Below are positions 20,011 to 29,426 of a stretch of 64,000 bases of DNA, piece after piece; within the stretch, counting starts at the first letter, position 1; each line of letters begins with the position of its first letter. Location: contig JAUCBJ010000576.1 of NCBI GenBank assembly GCA_032718475.1, positions 1-64,000 of the forward strand, written 5' to 3'. Below the pieces are notes generated by a model, which ran no database searches, was not told the origin of the DNA, and saw only the letters and a list, made by a program, of their open reading frames with translations. A program made the position numbers and the translations under genes. Source of the stretch: Nemertoderma westbladi (Eukaryota; Xenacoelomorpha; Nemertodermatida; Nemertodermatidae).

Positions 20011-21713
20011 TTATCGCTTAGTTGATCGAGCCCTGCCGCGTCCTCGAAAACTGCGCACAGGTGACTTTGCTCGCGATATGGGACTAATGGGGCGAGTCAC
20101 TGGTTTACTTGGGACGTTGAGAGACGGTGCGACTATTTCATCGCAAATTCGTCTATTTGGCATCCCAAAACCTCGACCGATTCCTCGTGACCGATCAGTT
20201 GTCACTACAGTTGGTAGAACGTCTGGGAACGCGCGAGAAGCGGACGACGCAGACCCAAGAGTAGCTTGCGCCCCCTGTTGATCAGCTGGTGTATGTCCCG
20301 ATCCTCCTACTGGTTCTCTTGGAAGCGATACCGTATCCCGAGTAACTCGAATGGTCGGCTCAACTCCCTTGCGTTCTTCTATATTAATAATTTTCTTTAA
20401 TTGTTGGCCCACTTTCTGGACCCGTATGATCCTACCCTGTCCGTCCTCCCGAGGGTGACGTGCAGACGGCGCAACCGGAGTGGCTGGTATATTTGTCGCC
20501 TCTAGGACCTCTTCTTCCTCGAATACGCTCGCTCGTATACGTTTATGGTAAAACGCGGCTCGGTACGCCCATGCGACGGTTAACCAAGCTCCTTTATTCC
20601 GCTTTTCAGTTCGGAAACGATCGAATTCACCATACGTGATGCGATTAACGACTTTCTGAAAATTCCACGTGTTTTTGTTATCCGGGTGAATCTGTAGTAG
20701 ATACTCGCGCACCACTCGGAATCCACTGTCGTGGGGCAAAATATCGACTACCTCGATAAGTTCGTCATATTGGGGCATAGCGGAGATGTATCCTTCCGAC
20801 ATCATCGTTTGGGGATTTACCGCCCAAAATCCGAGATGCGCTCTCATCGGAAACCGTCTTCTTTGTGCCGATACATGTTCGTCGGCTAAATCTTCCCACT
20901 CATCAAATAACTTCCTCACGAGTTTTACAGATTCGTGTTCATAAGGTATGTCTCTCAGTTGGCATTCAGATGCTCGATGCCCTTTTATATTGCAATAAGT
21001 ACATTGAGCCATAAATCTCCAGCAAGTATAAAAGGTATGAGACCCTTGATCCCCACACCATCCACAGATTAGCTGAGTCGTAGTAATGTGCTTTCCACTG
21101 CACTTTGTCATATGATGTCCAGCGACGCCACATTTACCACACATCGTGTTGGCAGGGTACCACACTCGTTCGTATATAAGATCTCCAATCGGTCGAGCGC
21201 TTCCTCCCACACTATAATCTGAATCATCTCGATCTATGGGTTGATAGGTTTCTGAAGGTTGTATACAAACTATAGCATCTGTTGCTTCAAGTTGTCGAAT
21301 CTCCGTCTGAGATTTCTTCGGGAGGTTCCTTTCTATCTCAAGAAGTTCCTCTAAAGGATCGTCAGTGATCGTAGTGGTTACTTCGAAATCATCACCAAGG
21401 TGACCGATAGGCGCGCGCGTCTGCCGTGATTCATCCGTAATCTCCACGATACGTTCTCCTTCATAGGGTAACAATGTAAACATAGATGGTCTTTCGATAA
21501 GAGATCCCGCACAGCGAAGATACACGTCTCGAAATATGCTAAATCCTGCTCGAGTAAAGGCATTGCTGTCTTTGCGAGCTTCGCTGTACTTTCCGATAAT
21601 TCCTTTATACCAAATATAGTGTAGTCCTTGGCTCCAAATCTTTCGAATGGCGCTGCTGCCTCCTCTTGGATATCATATCCCCATCTCGGCTCTCCTTGTA
21701 TCCCTTTCTCCAT
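20011..21713 (-). CDS. Family X ORF inside BEL-1 (copy D): multi-zinc-knuckle protein
   Basis: The main frame covers 504 codons from 21525 (a GTG, with the frame open further upstream). It contains CGKCGVAGHHMTKC, CGWC followed by SHTFYTC, and CTYCNIKGHRASEC, then a region with MRAHLGFWAVNP and a C-terminal RGRGRARSTKR basic tail. AGFSIFRDV (about 21550) matches AGFAIFKDV in copy B, and the last knuckle matches CDKCLLKGH in copy A, so this is the same family. The segment before AGFSIFRDV continues in another frame (GIKELSESTAKLAKTA, up to 21713), so there is a frame change near 21565. The ORF lies 3' of pol on the same strand, where env-like ORFs sit in retrovirus-like elements. However, I see no signal peptide or membrane segment; nucleic-acid binding is the better guess. 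Two copies of the element's 16-nt motif flank it. Confidence 0.65.
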
Positions 21714-22374
21714 AATTAGGGGTGTAGTTACATAATCATTACTACTAGAGGGAATACAACAGAGTTTGTAGTTAGTTGTGAGGAGACGTGAGAGTTTCGT
21801 CTGCCCTTTGGGCTCGACAACGCTCTAACCTCCTACCCATAGCCTAAGATCTAGGGTTTCTTTAATGACACGCTGCTTCTTATCTAAAATTTTTTGCCGA
21901 AATAAAAACGAATTTGGGCTAAACTGGCTGTGAGTCTAAAATACTCACTTTTTGATCCCAAACTATTATCAGAAAATAAGCAATCAAGAATTAGTAATAA
22001 ATATAGGGGAGTCTATTATTTGACGTAACTTATTGAAACAAGACCGTGTAAAATTTAATTAAAATTTTAAGAAAGGCTCGCAAGTCTTCCTCTCTTGTTT
22101 CTCTAATTTTAAGTTCCACCCGACTGTACCCTGAAATCTATTCACTGGAGAAAATTTTAAAAAATTTTCAAATCCAAATGGATTGTCTAAATTTTCGAAA
22201 ATGTCTCAATATTGTGAGTTCCAAGTAGAATTCCATTTCTTATACCTACAAATCCCGCTCCTATGTGACACATAAGGGTACTACCCTCAATGTTCACATA
22301 TAAAGACAATGGAATTCTACCGCTGTCCTTACTACGGTGTACAGGTACGTGGAAATCTATTTGTAAACTCCTAA
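21714..22374 (-). other. Spacer between BEL-1 pol and the family X ORF
   Basis: AT-rich, without a credible ORF. It holds one copy of the 16-nt motif (22075-22090). On the minus strand TAGATTTCAG|GG at 22131 is a possible splice acceptor for a subgenomic RNA; this is only a sequence match. Confidence 0.4.
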
Positions 22375-25300
22375 TTATTTACTAGTATTAGGTGGAGATT
22401 TGTAGTCTCCAGACTCGTTACGAGTCTCTTCAAGAAGTACGAGACGTTGAGTCGGTCTGTCTACTGTACGACCGTCAATTGTCCGTACTGTCACAGTTCT
22501 TGTCACTCCATCCATAGATGGATGTGTGGCTAAAATTACACCTGTTATCCAGAAGCGTCTTTTTAGATTCACTTCCGCTAACAGCACGTGATCTCCCGGC
22601 TTTAATGCGCAGGTGTTATTGTACCAAGTTGTTCTGGCAGAAATAGAGGGCAAATAATGGTTTTGCCATATTTCCCAGAATTTGTTAGCCAGTAGTTGCG
22701 TGATTTTCCACGCTTTTCTACCGTAGCTATCGCTTTCTATTGGAATAGAAATAGGCGTCAAAGTGGTCGGTGCCTGCATTAGCAGGTGTGCCGGTGTCAA
22801 AGCAAACTGAGATTGTTTGTCATCGGGTACTAATACTATTGGTCTAGTATTTAGTATTGCCTCAATTTCAACAAACAGTGTTGTCAGTTGGTCGTCTGTC
22901 AATATGTGGTTTACTGGAATGACCTTTGCCATGGCTGTCTTTATAGATCTAATCAATCTCTCCCAGACTCCGCCTCTCCAAGGACTATCTGGAGGATTAA
23001 ACTTCCAAACAATCTTGTGAGGTTGTAGTTCGTTCGAGATTTGATCATGATCTAATTTCTTAAAGGCTCTAGCAATCTCATTCCGAGCACCAACAAAGTT
23101 TGTCCCTTGGTCTGAGTACAAGCATTTTACTAGTCCGCGTCTAGCGATAAATCGCCGCAATGCTAGTATAAACGCGTTGGTGGAAAGATCCATCACACGT
23201 TCAATATGGACTGCCCTACTGGACATACATGTGAAAATCAGTCCCCAGCGTTTTACTAGTATACGTCCACGTTTCGTATGTATGGGACCAAAGCAATCAA
23301 TTCCAGTCTCTGTAAAAGGTGGTCTGAATGCTTGAAGTCGTGCTTGTGGAAGTTCACTCATTTCTTGGGTACCTATTCTAGAGTGTACCTTTTTACAAAT
23401 AATACACGTACGTGTCACTGAACTTAACGCTTTACTGGGTCTAATTAATACAAATCTTGTACGTAAGTAGGAAAGACAGTGGTGTCTTCCAGCGTGTTTC
23501 AGATGTAAATGTGCGTCCAGTATCATTGCACGTTGTAGTTCGTGATGCTGTGGTATTATTATTGGGTATCTAAAGTTCGTATTAAAGTCAATGTTTTGAA
23601 GCCGAGATTTATGACAAATTAAGCCATTATAAATAATCGGACTCCAACTCAGTATTGGTGACGACTTGATTGGTTGACCTTGATTTATAGATGTGAATTC
23701 GCGTGCGAAATATCGCAGTTGGTAATGGCGAATTAATTTAATCTCACACCTGTCAATCTCAGCCAATGTAAGTCGACGTGTAAAGTCGCGTTTGCCTTTA
23801 ACGTATTGTACAAAACGTACAATCCACGCTAATTTTCGGCAAGCGTTCGTCAAAGAATCTGTTAAGTTTACAATACGGTCGACGTAAGTATTTGTGACGT
23901 CATCAGGTAAGTCAATGGAGAATTTGGAAGGTTTTGAATTACTAGAAGGGCCCACGGGTCTGCCGGTAAGTATTCCCTTGTTGACTGTTGATCCGTCCGG
24001 GTCTACAAGTAATTTGTCCTTCTTCGTCTTCTTACCTTGATTGTCAGTACTTTGTAAGTCGATCGTTAATGGTGGTTTGAACTCTATGGGGTCAGCAGGT
24101 TTCGGTAAACTTATTTTTCTGCCGACATTAATCCCAGGTCTCACCATAGGTTGCAAGTTCGGTATGTCTCTTGAGCGCAAAGTAACACCTGTATTCACAT
24201 TAGCGTAGGTACTACCCACATCTGTAATACATGAGGTTTCACCGTGCTTATGGTTGCTCAAGTGTGTCAAATTTGGTAGTTTGTCAATACAAGGCCGCTC
24301 CAATAGGGAAACTGCGGCTTTATTGTTTGTCAATATGTTACTAGTGTCTAGTAGAACATTTTGTGACATGTCTGGTAAAATGTTTCGCGGAACATCCGGC
24401 GAAATATCTAGTGACGTGTCTGGCAAAACGTCTGGTTGACCGTCTAGTAACGTGTCTGGCGATACGTCTGGTAACGTATCTGGTTGTTGGTCAATACAAG
24501 GCCGCTCCAATAGGGAAACTGCGGCTTTACTGTTTGTCAATATGTTACTAGTGTCTGGTAGAACATTTTGTGACATGTCTGGCAAAATGTCTGGTTGACC
24601 GTCTAGTAACGTGTCTGTTTGACCGTCTGGCGATATGTCTGGTGTAGAAAGGCTCGCAAGTCTTCCTCTCTTGACCTTTGAAGTTATATCCTTCCATTTC
24701 GCCTTCGGTTTTTTCTTGAGTTTTGCCGCCGTTGTCTTTTTCTTTGCCTTCCCCTTTTTTGGTTTCTTGATTTCGGCGTCCTTAGGGATAGTGTTAGACT
24801 TGTTGTCGTATAACGGAGGCCAATTTAGTGTTGGTCTTTGTAAGAATTGTGGTCCGTGCTGCCAAAATTCTTTGTTCTCCGGTTTACAGAATTCCTCAGG
24901 CATCATTCCTCGCGACGCAATATCAGCTGGGTTTTGTGGTCCGGGACAATGTCGCCAATCCTCTTTTATTGAACGGTCTAGAATTTCTGCGCGACGGTTA
25001 GCTACGAATGTCTTGAATTCAAGTGTGTCGTTGTTTATGTAAAATAAAACCAACGTCGCGTCAGTCCAATAAAATATCTGTAAACTTGACTGTAGTTCTG
25101 TCTGTATGAGGTTCACGATGGTGGTTGACAGTGTTGCGGCTTGTAGCTCAGGTCGTGGTGTCGTCATATACTTAGTAGGCATTGTTTTTGCCTTAGAAGT
25201 AATGAGCGAAACATCGAATTCTTCTGAGTCTACTTGTCTGCGCAAGTACGCTGCCACACCAAAGCCGTTGTCACTGGCGTCAGAAAAACAGTGTAATTCC

Positions 25301-25530
25301 AAGTTGTCAGGGAATGTTGTTTGTAATGGAAAGTAGACTCTGGGTATGGAATAATCCTCTAGCGAAGATAATTCTGCCTCCCAGGTCTTCCATAAGTCCA
25401 CTTGGTCTGATGAGATCGGCTCGTCCCATGTCAGTCCATCCTTCCAAATACTGCGCATATAAATGCGGGCTTGCAGTATAATTGGACTGATGAATCCTAA
25501 TGGATCGAACAATCGGCTCAATTTTGTGCA
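22375..25530 (-). CDS. BEL-1 pol, RNase H and integrase
   Basis: About 1048 codons beginning SRLFDPLGFISP, the block that follows RT in BEL/Pao polyproteins. RNase H: FSDASDNGFG (about residue 80), PRPELQAA, WTDATLVL, NPADIASRG. Integrase: a zinc finger with HLHLKHAGRHHC and CIICKK (about 668-706), then D at TGIDCFGP (about 740), D at SDQGTNF (about 803) and E at GGVWERLIR (about 848), then a DUF5641-like C-terminus ending LVLLEETRNESGD. Between RNase H and integrase is a long low-complexity insert of LPD-x-SPD-x-LLDGQPD repeats. This frame has no credible ATG of its own; it overlaps the previous ORF and lies one base forward (+1) of it, so it must be reached by frameshifting or was separated by a recent indel at the AAAA run near 25528. 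Confidence 0.92.
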   Translation of the reverse strand, partial: CTKLSRLFDPLGFISPIILQARIYMRSIWKDGLTWDEPISSDQVDLWKTWEAELSSLEDYSIPRVYFPLQTTFPDNLELHCFSDASDNGFGVAAYLRRQVDSEEFDVSLITSKAKTMPTKYMTTPRPELQAATLSTTIVNLIQTELQSSLQIFYWTDATLVLFYINNDTLEFKTFVANRRAEILDRSIKEDWRHCPGPQNPADIASRGMMPEEFCKPENKEFWQHGPQFLQRPTLNWPPLYDNKSNTIPKDAEIKKPKKGKAKKKTTAAKLKKKPKAKWKDITSKVKRGRLASLSTPDISPDGQTDTLLDGQPDILPDMSQNVLPDTSNILTNSKAAVSLLERPCIDQQPDTLPDVSPDTLLDGQPDVLPDTSLDISPDVPRNILPDMSQNVLLDTSNILTNNKAAVSLLERPCIDKLPNLTHLSNHKHGETSCITDVGSTYANVNTGVTLRSRDIPNLQPMVRPGINVGRKISLPKPADPIEFKPPLTIDLQSTDNQGKKTKKDKLLVDPDGSTVNKGILTGRPVGPSSNSKPSKFSIDLPDDVTNTYVDRIVNLTDSLTNACRKLAWIVRFVQYVKGKRDFTRRLTLAEIDRCEIKLIRHYQLRYFAREFTSINQGQPIKSSPILSWSPIIYNGLICHKSRLQNIDFNTNFRYPIIIPQHHELQRAMILDAHLHLKHAGRHHCLSYLRTRFVLIRPSKALSSVTRTCIICKKVHSRIGTQEMSELPQARLQAFRPPFTETGIDCFGPIHTKRGRILVKRWGLIFTCMSSRAVHIERVMDLSTNAFILALRRFIARRGLVKCLYSDQGTNFVGARNEIARAFKKLDHDQISNELQPHKIVWKFNPPDSPWRGGVWERLIRSIKTAMAKVIPVNHILTDDQLTTLFVEIEAILNTRPIVLVPDDKQSQFALTPAHLLMQAPTTLTPISIPIESDSYGRKAWKITQLLANKFWEIWQNHYLPSISARTTWYNNTCALKPGDHVLLAEVNLKRRFWITGVILATHPSMDGVTRTVTVRTIDGRTVDRPTQRLVLLEETRNESGDYKSPPNTSK
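24281..24595 (-). repeat. Coding direct repeat of about 106 bp in BEL-1 pol
   Basis: A block of about 106 bp beginning TCAATACAAGGCCGCTCC at 24281 is repeated at about 24491 with few changes. Both encode the stretch around AAVSLLERPCID, and shorter GTCTGG-x-GACGTGTCTGG units fill the gap. The frame is kept, so the expansion occurred in steps of whole codons, in a linker between RNase H and integrase that can tolerate it. Confidence 0.8.
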
Positions 25531-28500
25531 TCTTTGTCAGTGTGTTTTCTTGACTGTCCAGTCTCACTTTCACTCGAAAGTTGTCCGTGTTTGGGTCCCA
25601 AAAGAGCCCCAACACCTTGGTTGTCGGTAGTGGTTCGAACTCTAGGTCTATGTCACCACCTCCACGCTCAGTCGTTCCGAATGAGTCTACTAATTCGGCA
25701 CTGTTTGAGGCGAATTTGGTGAGGTTAAAACCTCCGCCCGCTAAGCAGTCCCGTAATTGATGTGCTACTGTTGTAGCACGTTCTACTGTGTCGCAACTCT
25801 GTAAACCGTCGTCGACGTAAAAGTCACGCTCCACAATCCTAATTATCTCTGGGTCATACAGGTGTTTCTGATCCCTAGCGGCTTGTTTTAGGGCGTACAT
25901 CGTGCAGTTTGGGCTGTCCCTGGCACCGAAAACGCGAACTTGCATTTGGTAAGTCGCCGGTGGTAGACTTAAGTCTCCTTCCGGATACCAGAGGAACCTC
26001 AAACTGTCTCTGTCTCGCTCTAACGCTCTCACTTGGTGAAACATCGCTTCAACGTCGCAAGTAAAAGCTACTTGACGCTGACGGAAGCGCATAATCACCC
26101 ACATAAGATAATTATTCATGTTTGGTCCATCCATCAACTCGCTATTTAGGGACATTCCCTCAAACAGAGCCGCACAGTCATTGACTACACGTACTTTGTC
26201 TGGTTTGTCGGGGTGTCTCACAAAGTGATGTGGCAAGTAATATGTTTGGTCAGTCACTATCTCCGGGTTAGTCATTCGGATAGCGTATCCCTTAGTCAAA
26301 TACGTCTCCATCTGAGTGTTGTACTGCAGATGGGCTTTCTCGTCCTTTAATAGACGTTGCCGTATTGAGTGTAGACGTCTTAGAAGTGGATAGTTATTTA
26401 TGAGTTTAGGACTTTGGCTACGCCATAACATCCCTACCTCATAATGTCCGTCCTCCGTCTGTTGGATAGTATCTTCCATGATCTTCAGAGATTGTTTCTC
26501 CTGTTCCGACATACAAGGTTCGTAGCTACCAGGTTCAGCTGTATCTTGTTCTAACCACCTGATAGTCTTCTCCGTTAATTCTTTGTCCAGTGCAGCTTGT
26601 TCCATTTGATGATTTCTCAATGCGTCATCATCGATATCGATGGGCATTGTTGATGTCGTTGGGGTAGGTAGACTCGCAAGCCTTCCGGCGTTATCATCTG
26701 TCGTCGATGGAATCTCTAGCTGACTCGTCTTCTCCCCAAGTTCTAAATTCCGCTGGTGGATTAGCTGCTCCTTGTGACTTATCATACTAGTCACACGTCT
26801 GTCATGTCTTGTATGTAAGGTAGTATGGTTCACGTCGTGTGAGAAGGAATGAATTGAATTTGTAGTTAATAAACTACATGTACTTTGTACATCGTCTTCC
26901 TCGTCACTTACGTCTAGTGTGCGCACAGGCGCACGAGTATACCACCCTATCGGCGTTCTGCAGGCGTATGCGTTTCCCGCTACGACTGCCGATGGTCTGG
27001 TTTCCCACACTTGGTGTAGGTTGAATTGGTCTGTCCCGATCAGCATGGCTACCGATCTATAATTGACAGGACATTCGGGTACACCAAGGTGTCTGAAATA
27101 CTTACGGTCCTCCAAGGATTGTTCTGGGACCGGACCTAGTAGGTTACTAAAGTCTTTGGTGGCCGCAAAGGTCAAATCCTTGAAGGGTAACAAAGACCTC
27201 TCCCTCTCGCTGTGTTGCGATTTCGGAAGAAGAGAGTCTAAGTTTAACTTGACTCGTGTCACTGGTATTGCACGCTGTCCGTGCATACTACTTACGGTAT
27301 AACTGACGCGCTTACCTTGTCTGAGATCCGTCACGACGTCAGCTATCTTTTCATCCACGTAGCTGTGAGATGAGGCTGAATCTAGAATAGCGTAGATTCT
27401 CTTACTCCCCTTTGTGCCAGTAATCTTAATCGGAATTACACTGAATCCCTTTAGTTGGTCAGTAGTCAGAAGCGCGATCGATGGCTGTTCATCTCCATCC
27501 GAATATACGTCGTTGTCTTCTGACTCTTCGTCCGACGATCCGGATTGTTCTGAGAAGCAATCCTCAATATGGGTCACGAAGGTCGGAGTCGTTTTCGATT
27601 CTCGTTTTCTGTAGGCTGCATCACATCTCGCTGCTGCTTCCGGGTGTTCCCTGGCGAAGCGTTTTGTCGGTGTGTGGCTGTCTGTGTGGAGCAGACCGTC
27701 GTGTTTGCGTCCACAGGATGGACAAGTGTCGGTATTTGGGCAATCTTTACGGACGTGTCCGTGTCGCGTACACTGCCAACAAGAGTCCAATGGCCGTATC
27801 TGCAGCCGTCGTTCTTCCGAGTTTAACTCGCGAAACTGTCGACAACCTCGCAACTTGTGACCGATATACCGCTTGCCTAAATGCTCGCAGTATTGGCAGC
27901 CGCTGAAGTCAGTACTGAGTTGTTGTCTCATCTGTTTTGTCCCAATGGGCGCAGATACCCTACTACCGTCCGAGAATTGTCGTGATTCCGTCGGTGTGGC
28001 GTAAGTGGCCGTCTTGGTGGATGTTGTCTGGGGTTTTTGTCGGTTGGAGGATGGCAAGGTGATCCCTTCTGCTACGATGTGCTGGTCAGTGTAGTTGGAT
28101 CGAGTTTCTACAACTGCTTCCCTGGATATCAAAAGGTACACATCCTCTAGTTTTAAGAATCCACCCCGCTCTTCTCGCTGGTATTCGATCTTTCTCCACT
28201 CCCGACGAAGTCGATGGTGGAGTCGTCCTATGATCTTTAATAGGACTGTAGGGGTATTCCCGTAGTCAAGTTGTCCAATGGATCTTAAAGTAGTGATAGC
28301 GTTCTTTATATCGTCGGCCAGTTTTAATAAGTCGACGGGTTTAGTAATAGCCCCTCCCTTACAGAGTTCCTCTATTACTGACCTGGCCATACTGACTGTA
28401 CCTCCATATATCGAAGTTAAATGATCGTACGCTAGTTCGAAGGCGTCCGGTACACCAACGAAGGTCTCTGCCAAACGTTTAGGTTCTCCTGACAACGTTT

Positions 28501-29386
28501 GAAGCAGGTAATTAAACTTCTCCCGTGATGTAAAGGCGCACACGGTGATCTGAGATTCGATATAGTCTACGAAAGTGTGCCAGTGTTTTGAGCTACCGGA
28601 AAACTTAGGTGGTTGTTGCACCGGCAATCCCTGTCTGGCTGCGAATTTCGCTATCTCCTCGGCAACGTTCAGAGTTTCGCGTCCTTGGTTGGTACACTGG
28701 TTGATATCCCTTCTTGGCGCTTTTCCCTGATACGATGGGTGTTTTGAAGGTACCGGTCCTTGTGGTTCCTTCGGGTGTCTATTGTGTTCGAATTCAGTGT
28801 TCCTCGAACTATCGGTTTGAACTTCCTCCAGACGCTCCTCGATCTGAGCCAACTTGTTAACAACTGGTCGCAGGATGTCGGCGAACTGTTGTGTACTGAT
28901 TGCGTCCGTTGGTTGTAACGCCTTCTGTGTTGGTGTATTCTGTGGAGGATTGTCTACAAAGGAGTTGTCTGAACGCTCGCGTTTATATTCATCGGCCGCC
29001 CCTGTTCTAAATACCTCGCGTTTCGGGTAATCCGATTCGCTCGAAGTACTACTATCATCTGGATATGGTGGTCGACGTGCTCGCGTCCGTTGTGTCGTAC
29101 AAATTCTCACGTTTCGTTTCGGAACATCGTCCACTGATCTCCGTTGTTCGGTAGGCTCACAAGTCTTCCTCGAAGTCGTAGATTGCGATGTAAACTGGTT
29201 GAACGGTCGCGTATCCACTAGTCTCCGTTGTTCGGTAGGCTCACAAGTCTTCCTCGAAGTCGTAGATTGCGATGTAAACTGGTTCGGTGGTCGAGTAACA
29301 GCGTTTGAATCCAAAGGCCTTGTTGGCCTAAACGTCATTGGGTAAGCGTAGTGTGTAACAGGTTTTGGCGTCAGATGTGGACTCAC
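25307..29386 (-). CDS. BEL-1 gag-protease-reverse transcriptase
   Basis: 1359 codons from GTG 29386; the first ATG is that of MTFRPTRPLD, about 17 codons in. It contains two tandem copies of an SRKTCEPTEQRR segment near the N-terminus, a DUF1759-like gag domain (PPKFSGSSKHWHTFVDY), knuckles at about 494-560 (CQYC, CWQCTRHGHVRKDC, CPSC), an aspartic protease (ILDSASSHSYVD, about 665) and RT with YYLPHHFV, VRVVNDCAA, FTCDVEAMFHQV and YVDDGLQS (about 1187). The C-terminal 70 residues after LTKMHKIEP are off-frame relative to BEL pol; the true continuation is the RNase H-integrase frame. The start coincides with a strong splice-donor-like ACAG|GTGAGT. Confidence 0.92.
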   Translation of the reverse strand: MSPHLTPKPVTHYAYPMTFRPTRPLDSNAVTRPPNQFTSQSTTSRKTCEPTEQRRLVDTRPFNQFTSQSTTSRKTCEPTEQRRSVDDVPKRNVRICTTQRTRARRPPYPDDSSTSSESDYPKREVFRTGAADEYKRERSDNSFVDNPPQNTPTQKALQPTDAISTQQFADILRPVVNKLAQIEERLEEVQTDSSRNTEFEHNRHPKEPQGPVPSKHPSYQGKAPRRDINQCTNQGRETLNVAEEIAKFAARQGLPVQQPPKFSGSSKHWHTFVDYIESQITVCAFTSREKFNYLLQTLSGEPKRLAETFVGVPDAFELAYDHLTSIYGGTVSMARSVIEELCKGGAITKPVDLLKLADDIKNAITTLRSIGQLDYGNTPTVLLKIIGRLHHRLRREWRKIEYQREERGGFLKLEDVYLLISREAVVETRSNYTDQHIVAEGITLPSSNRQKPQTTSTKTATYATPTESRQFSDGSRVSAPIGTKQMRQQLSTDFSGCQYCEHLGKRYIGHKLRGCRQFRELNSEERRLQIRPLDSCWQCTRHGHVRKDCPNTDTCPSCGRKHDGLLHTDSHTPTKRFAREHPEAAARCDAAYRKRESKTTPTFVTHIEDCFSEQSGSSDEESEDNDVYSDGDEQPSIALLTTDQLKGFSVIPIKITGTKGSKRIYAILDSASSHSYVDEKIADVVTDLRQGKRVSYTVSSMHGQRAIPVTRVKLNLDSLLPKSQHSERERSLLPFKDLTFAATKDFSNLLGPVPEQSLEDRKYFRHLGVPECPVNYRSVAMLIGTDQFNLHQVWETRPSAVVAGNAYACRTPIGWYTRAPVRTLDVSDEEDDVQSTCSLLTTNSIHSFSHDVNHTTLHTRHDRRVTSMISHKEQLIHQRNLELGEKTSQLEIPSTTDDNAGRLASLPTPTTSTMPIDIDDDALRNHQMEQAALDKELTEKTIRWLEQDTAEPGSYEPCMSEQEKQSLKIMEDTIQQTEDGHYEVGMLWRSQSPKLINNYPLLRRLHSIRQRLLKDEKAHLQYNTQMETYLTKGYAIRMTNPEIVTDQTYYLPHHFVRHPDKPDKVRVVNDCAALFEGMSLNSELMDGPNMNNYLMWVIMRFRQRQVAFTCDVEAMFHQVRALERDRDSLRFLWYPEGDLSLPPATYQMQVRVFGARDSPNCTMYALKQAARDQKHLYDPEIIRIVERDFYVDDGLQSCDTVERATTVAHQLRDCLAGGGFNLTKFASNSAELVDSFGTTERGGGDIDLEFEPLPTTKVLGLFWDPNTDNFRVKVRLDSQENTLTKMHKIEPIVRSIRIHQSNYTASPHLYAQYLEGWTDMGRADLIRPSGLMEDLGGRIIFARGLFHTQSLLSITNNIP

Positions 29387-29426
29387 CTGTTTTGTCGTCA
29401 GTAGTGCAGGTCCGACTAATAAACTA

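Noticed and set aside
20011-21713. Envelope glycoprotein for the third ORF of BEL-1
   Set aside because: No signal peptide, membrane anchor or glycosylation-rich ectodomain is seen; zinc knuckles and a basic tail dominate.
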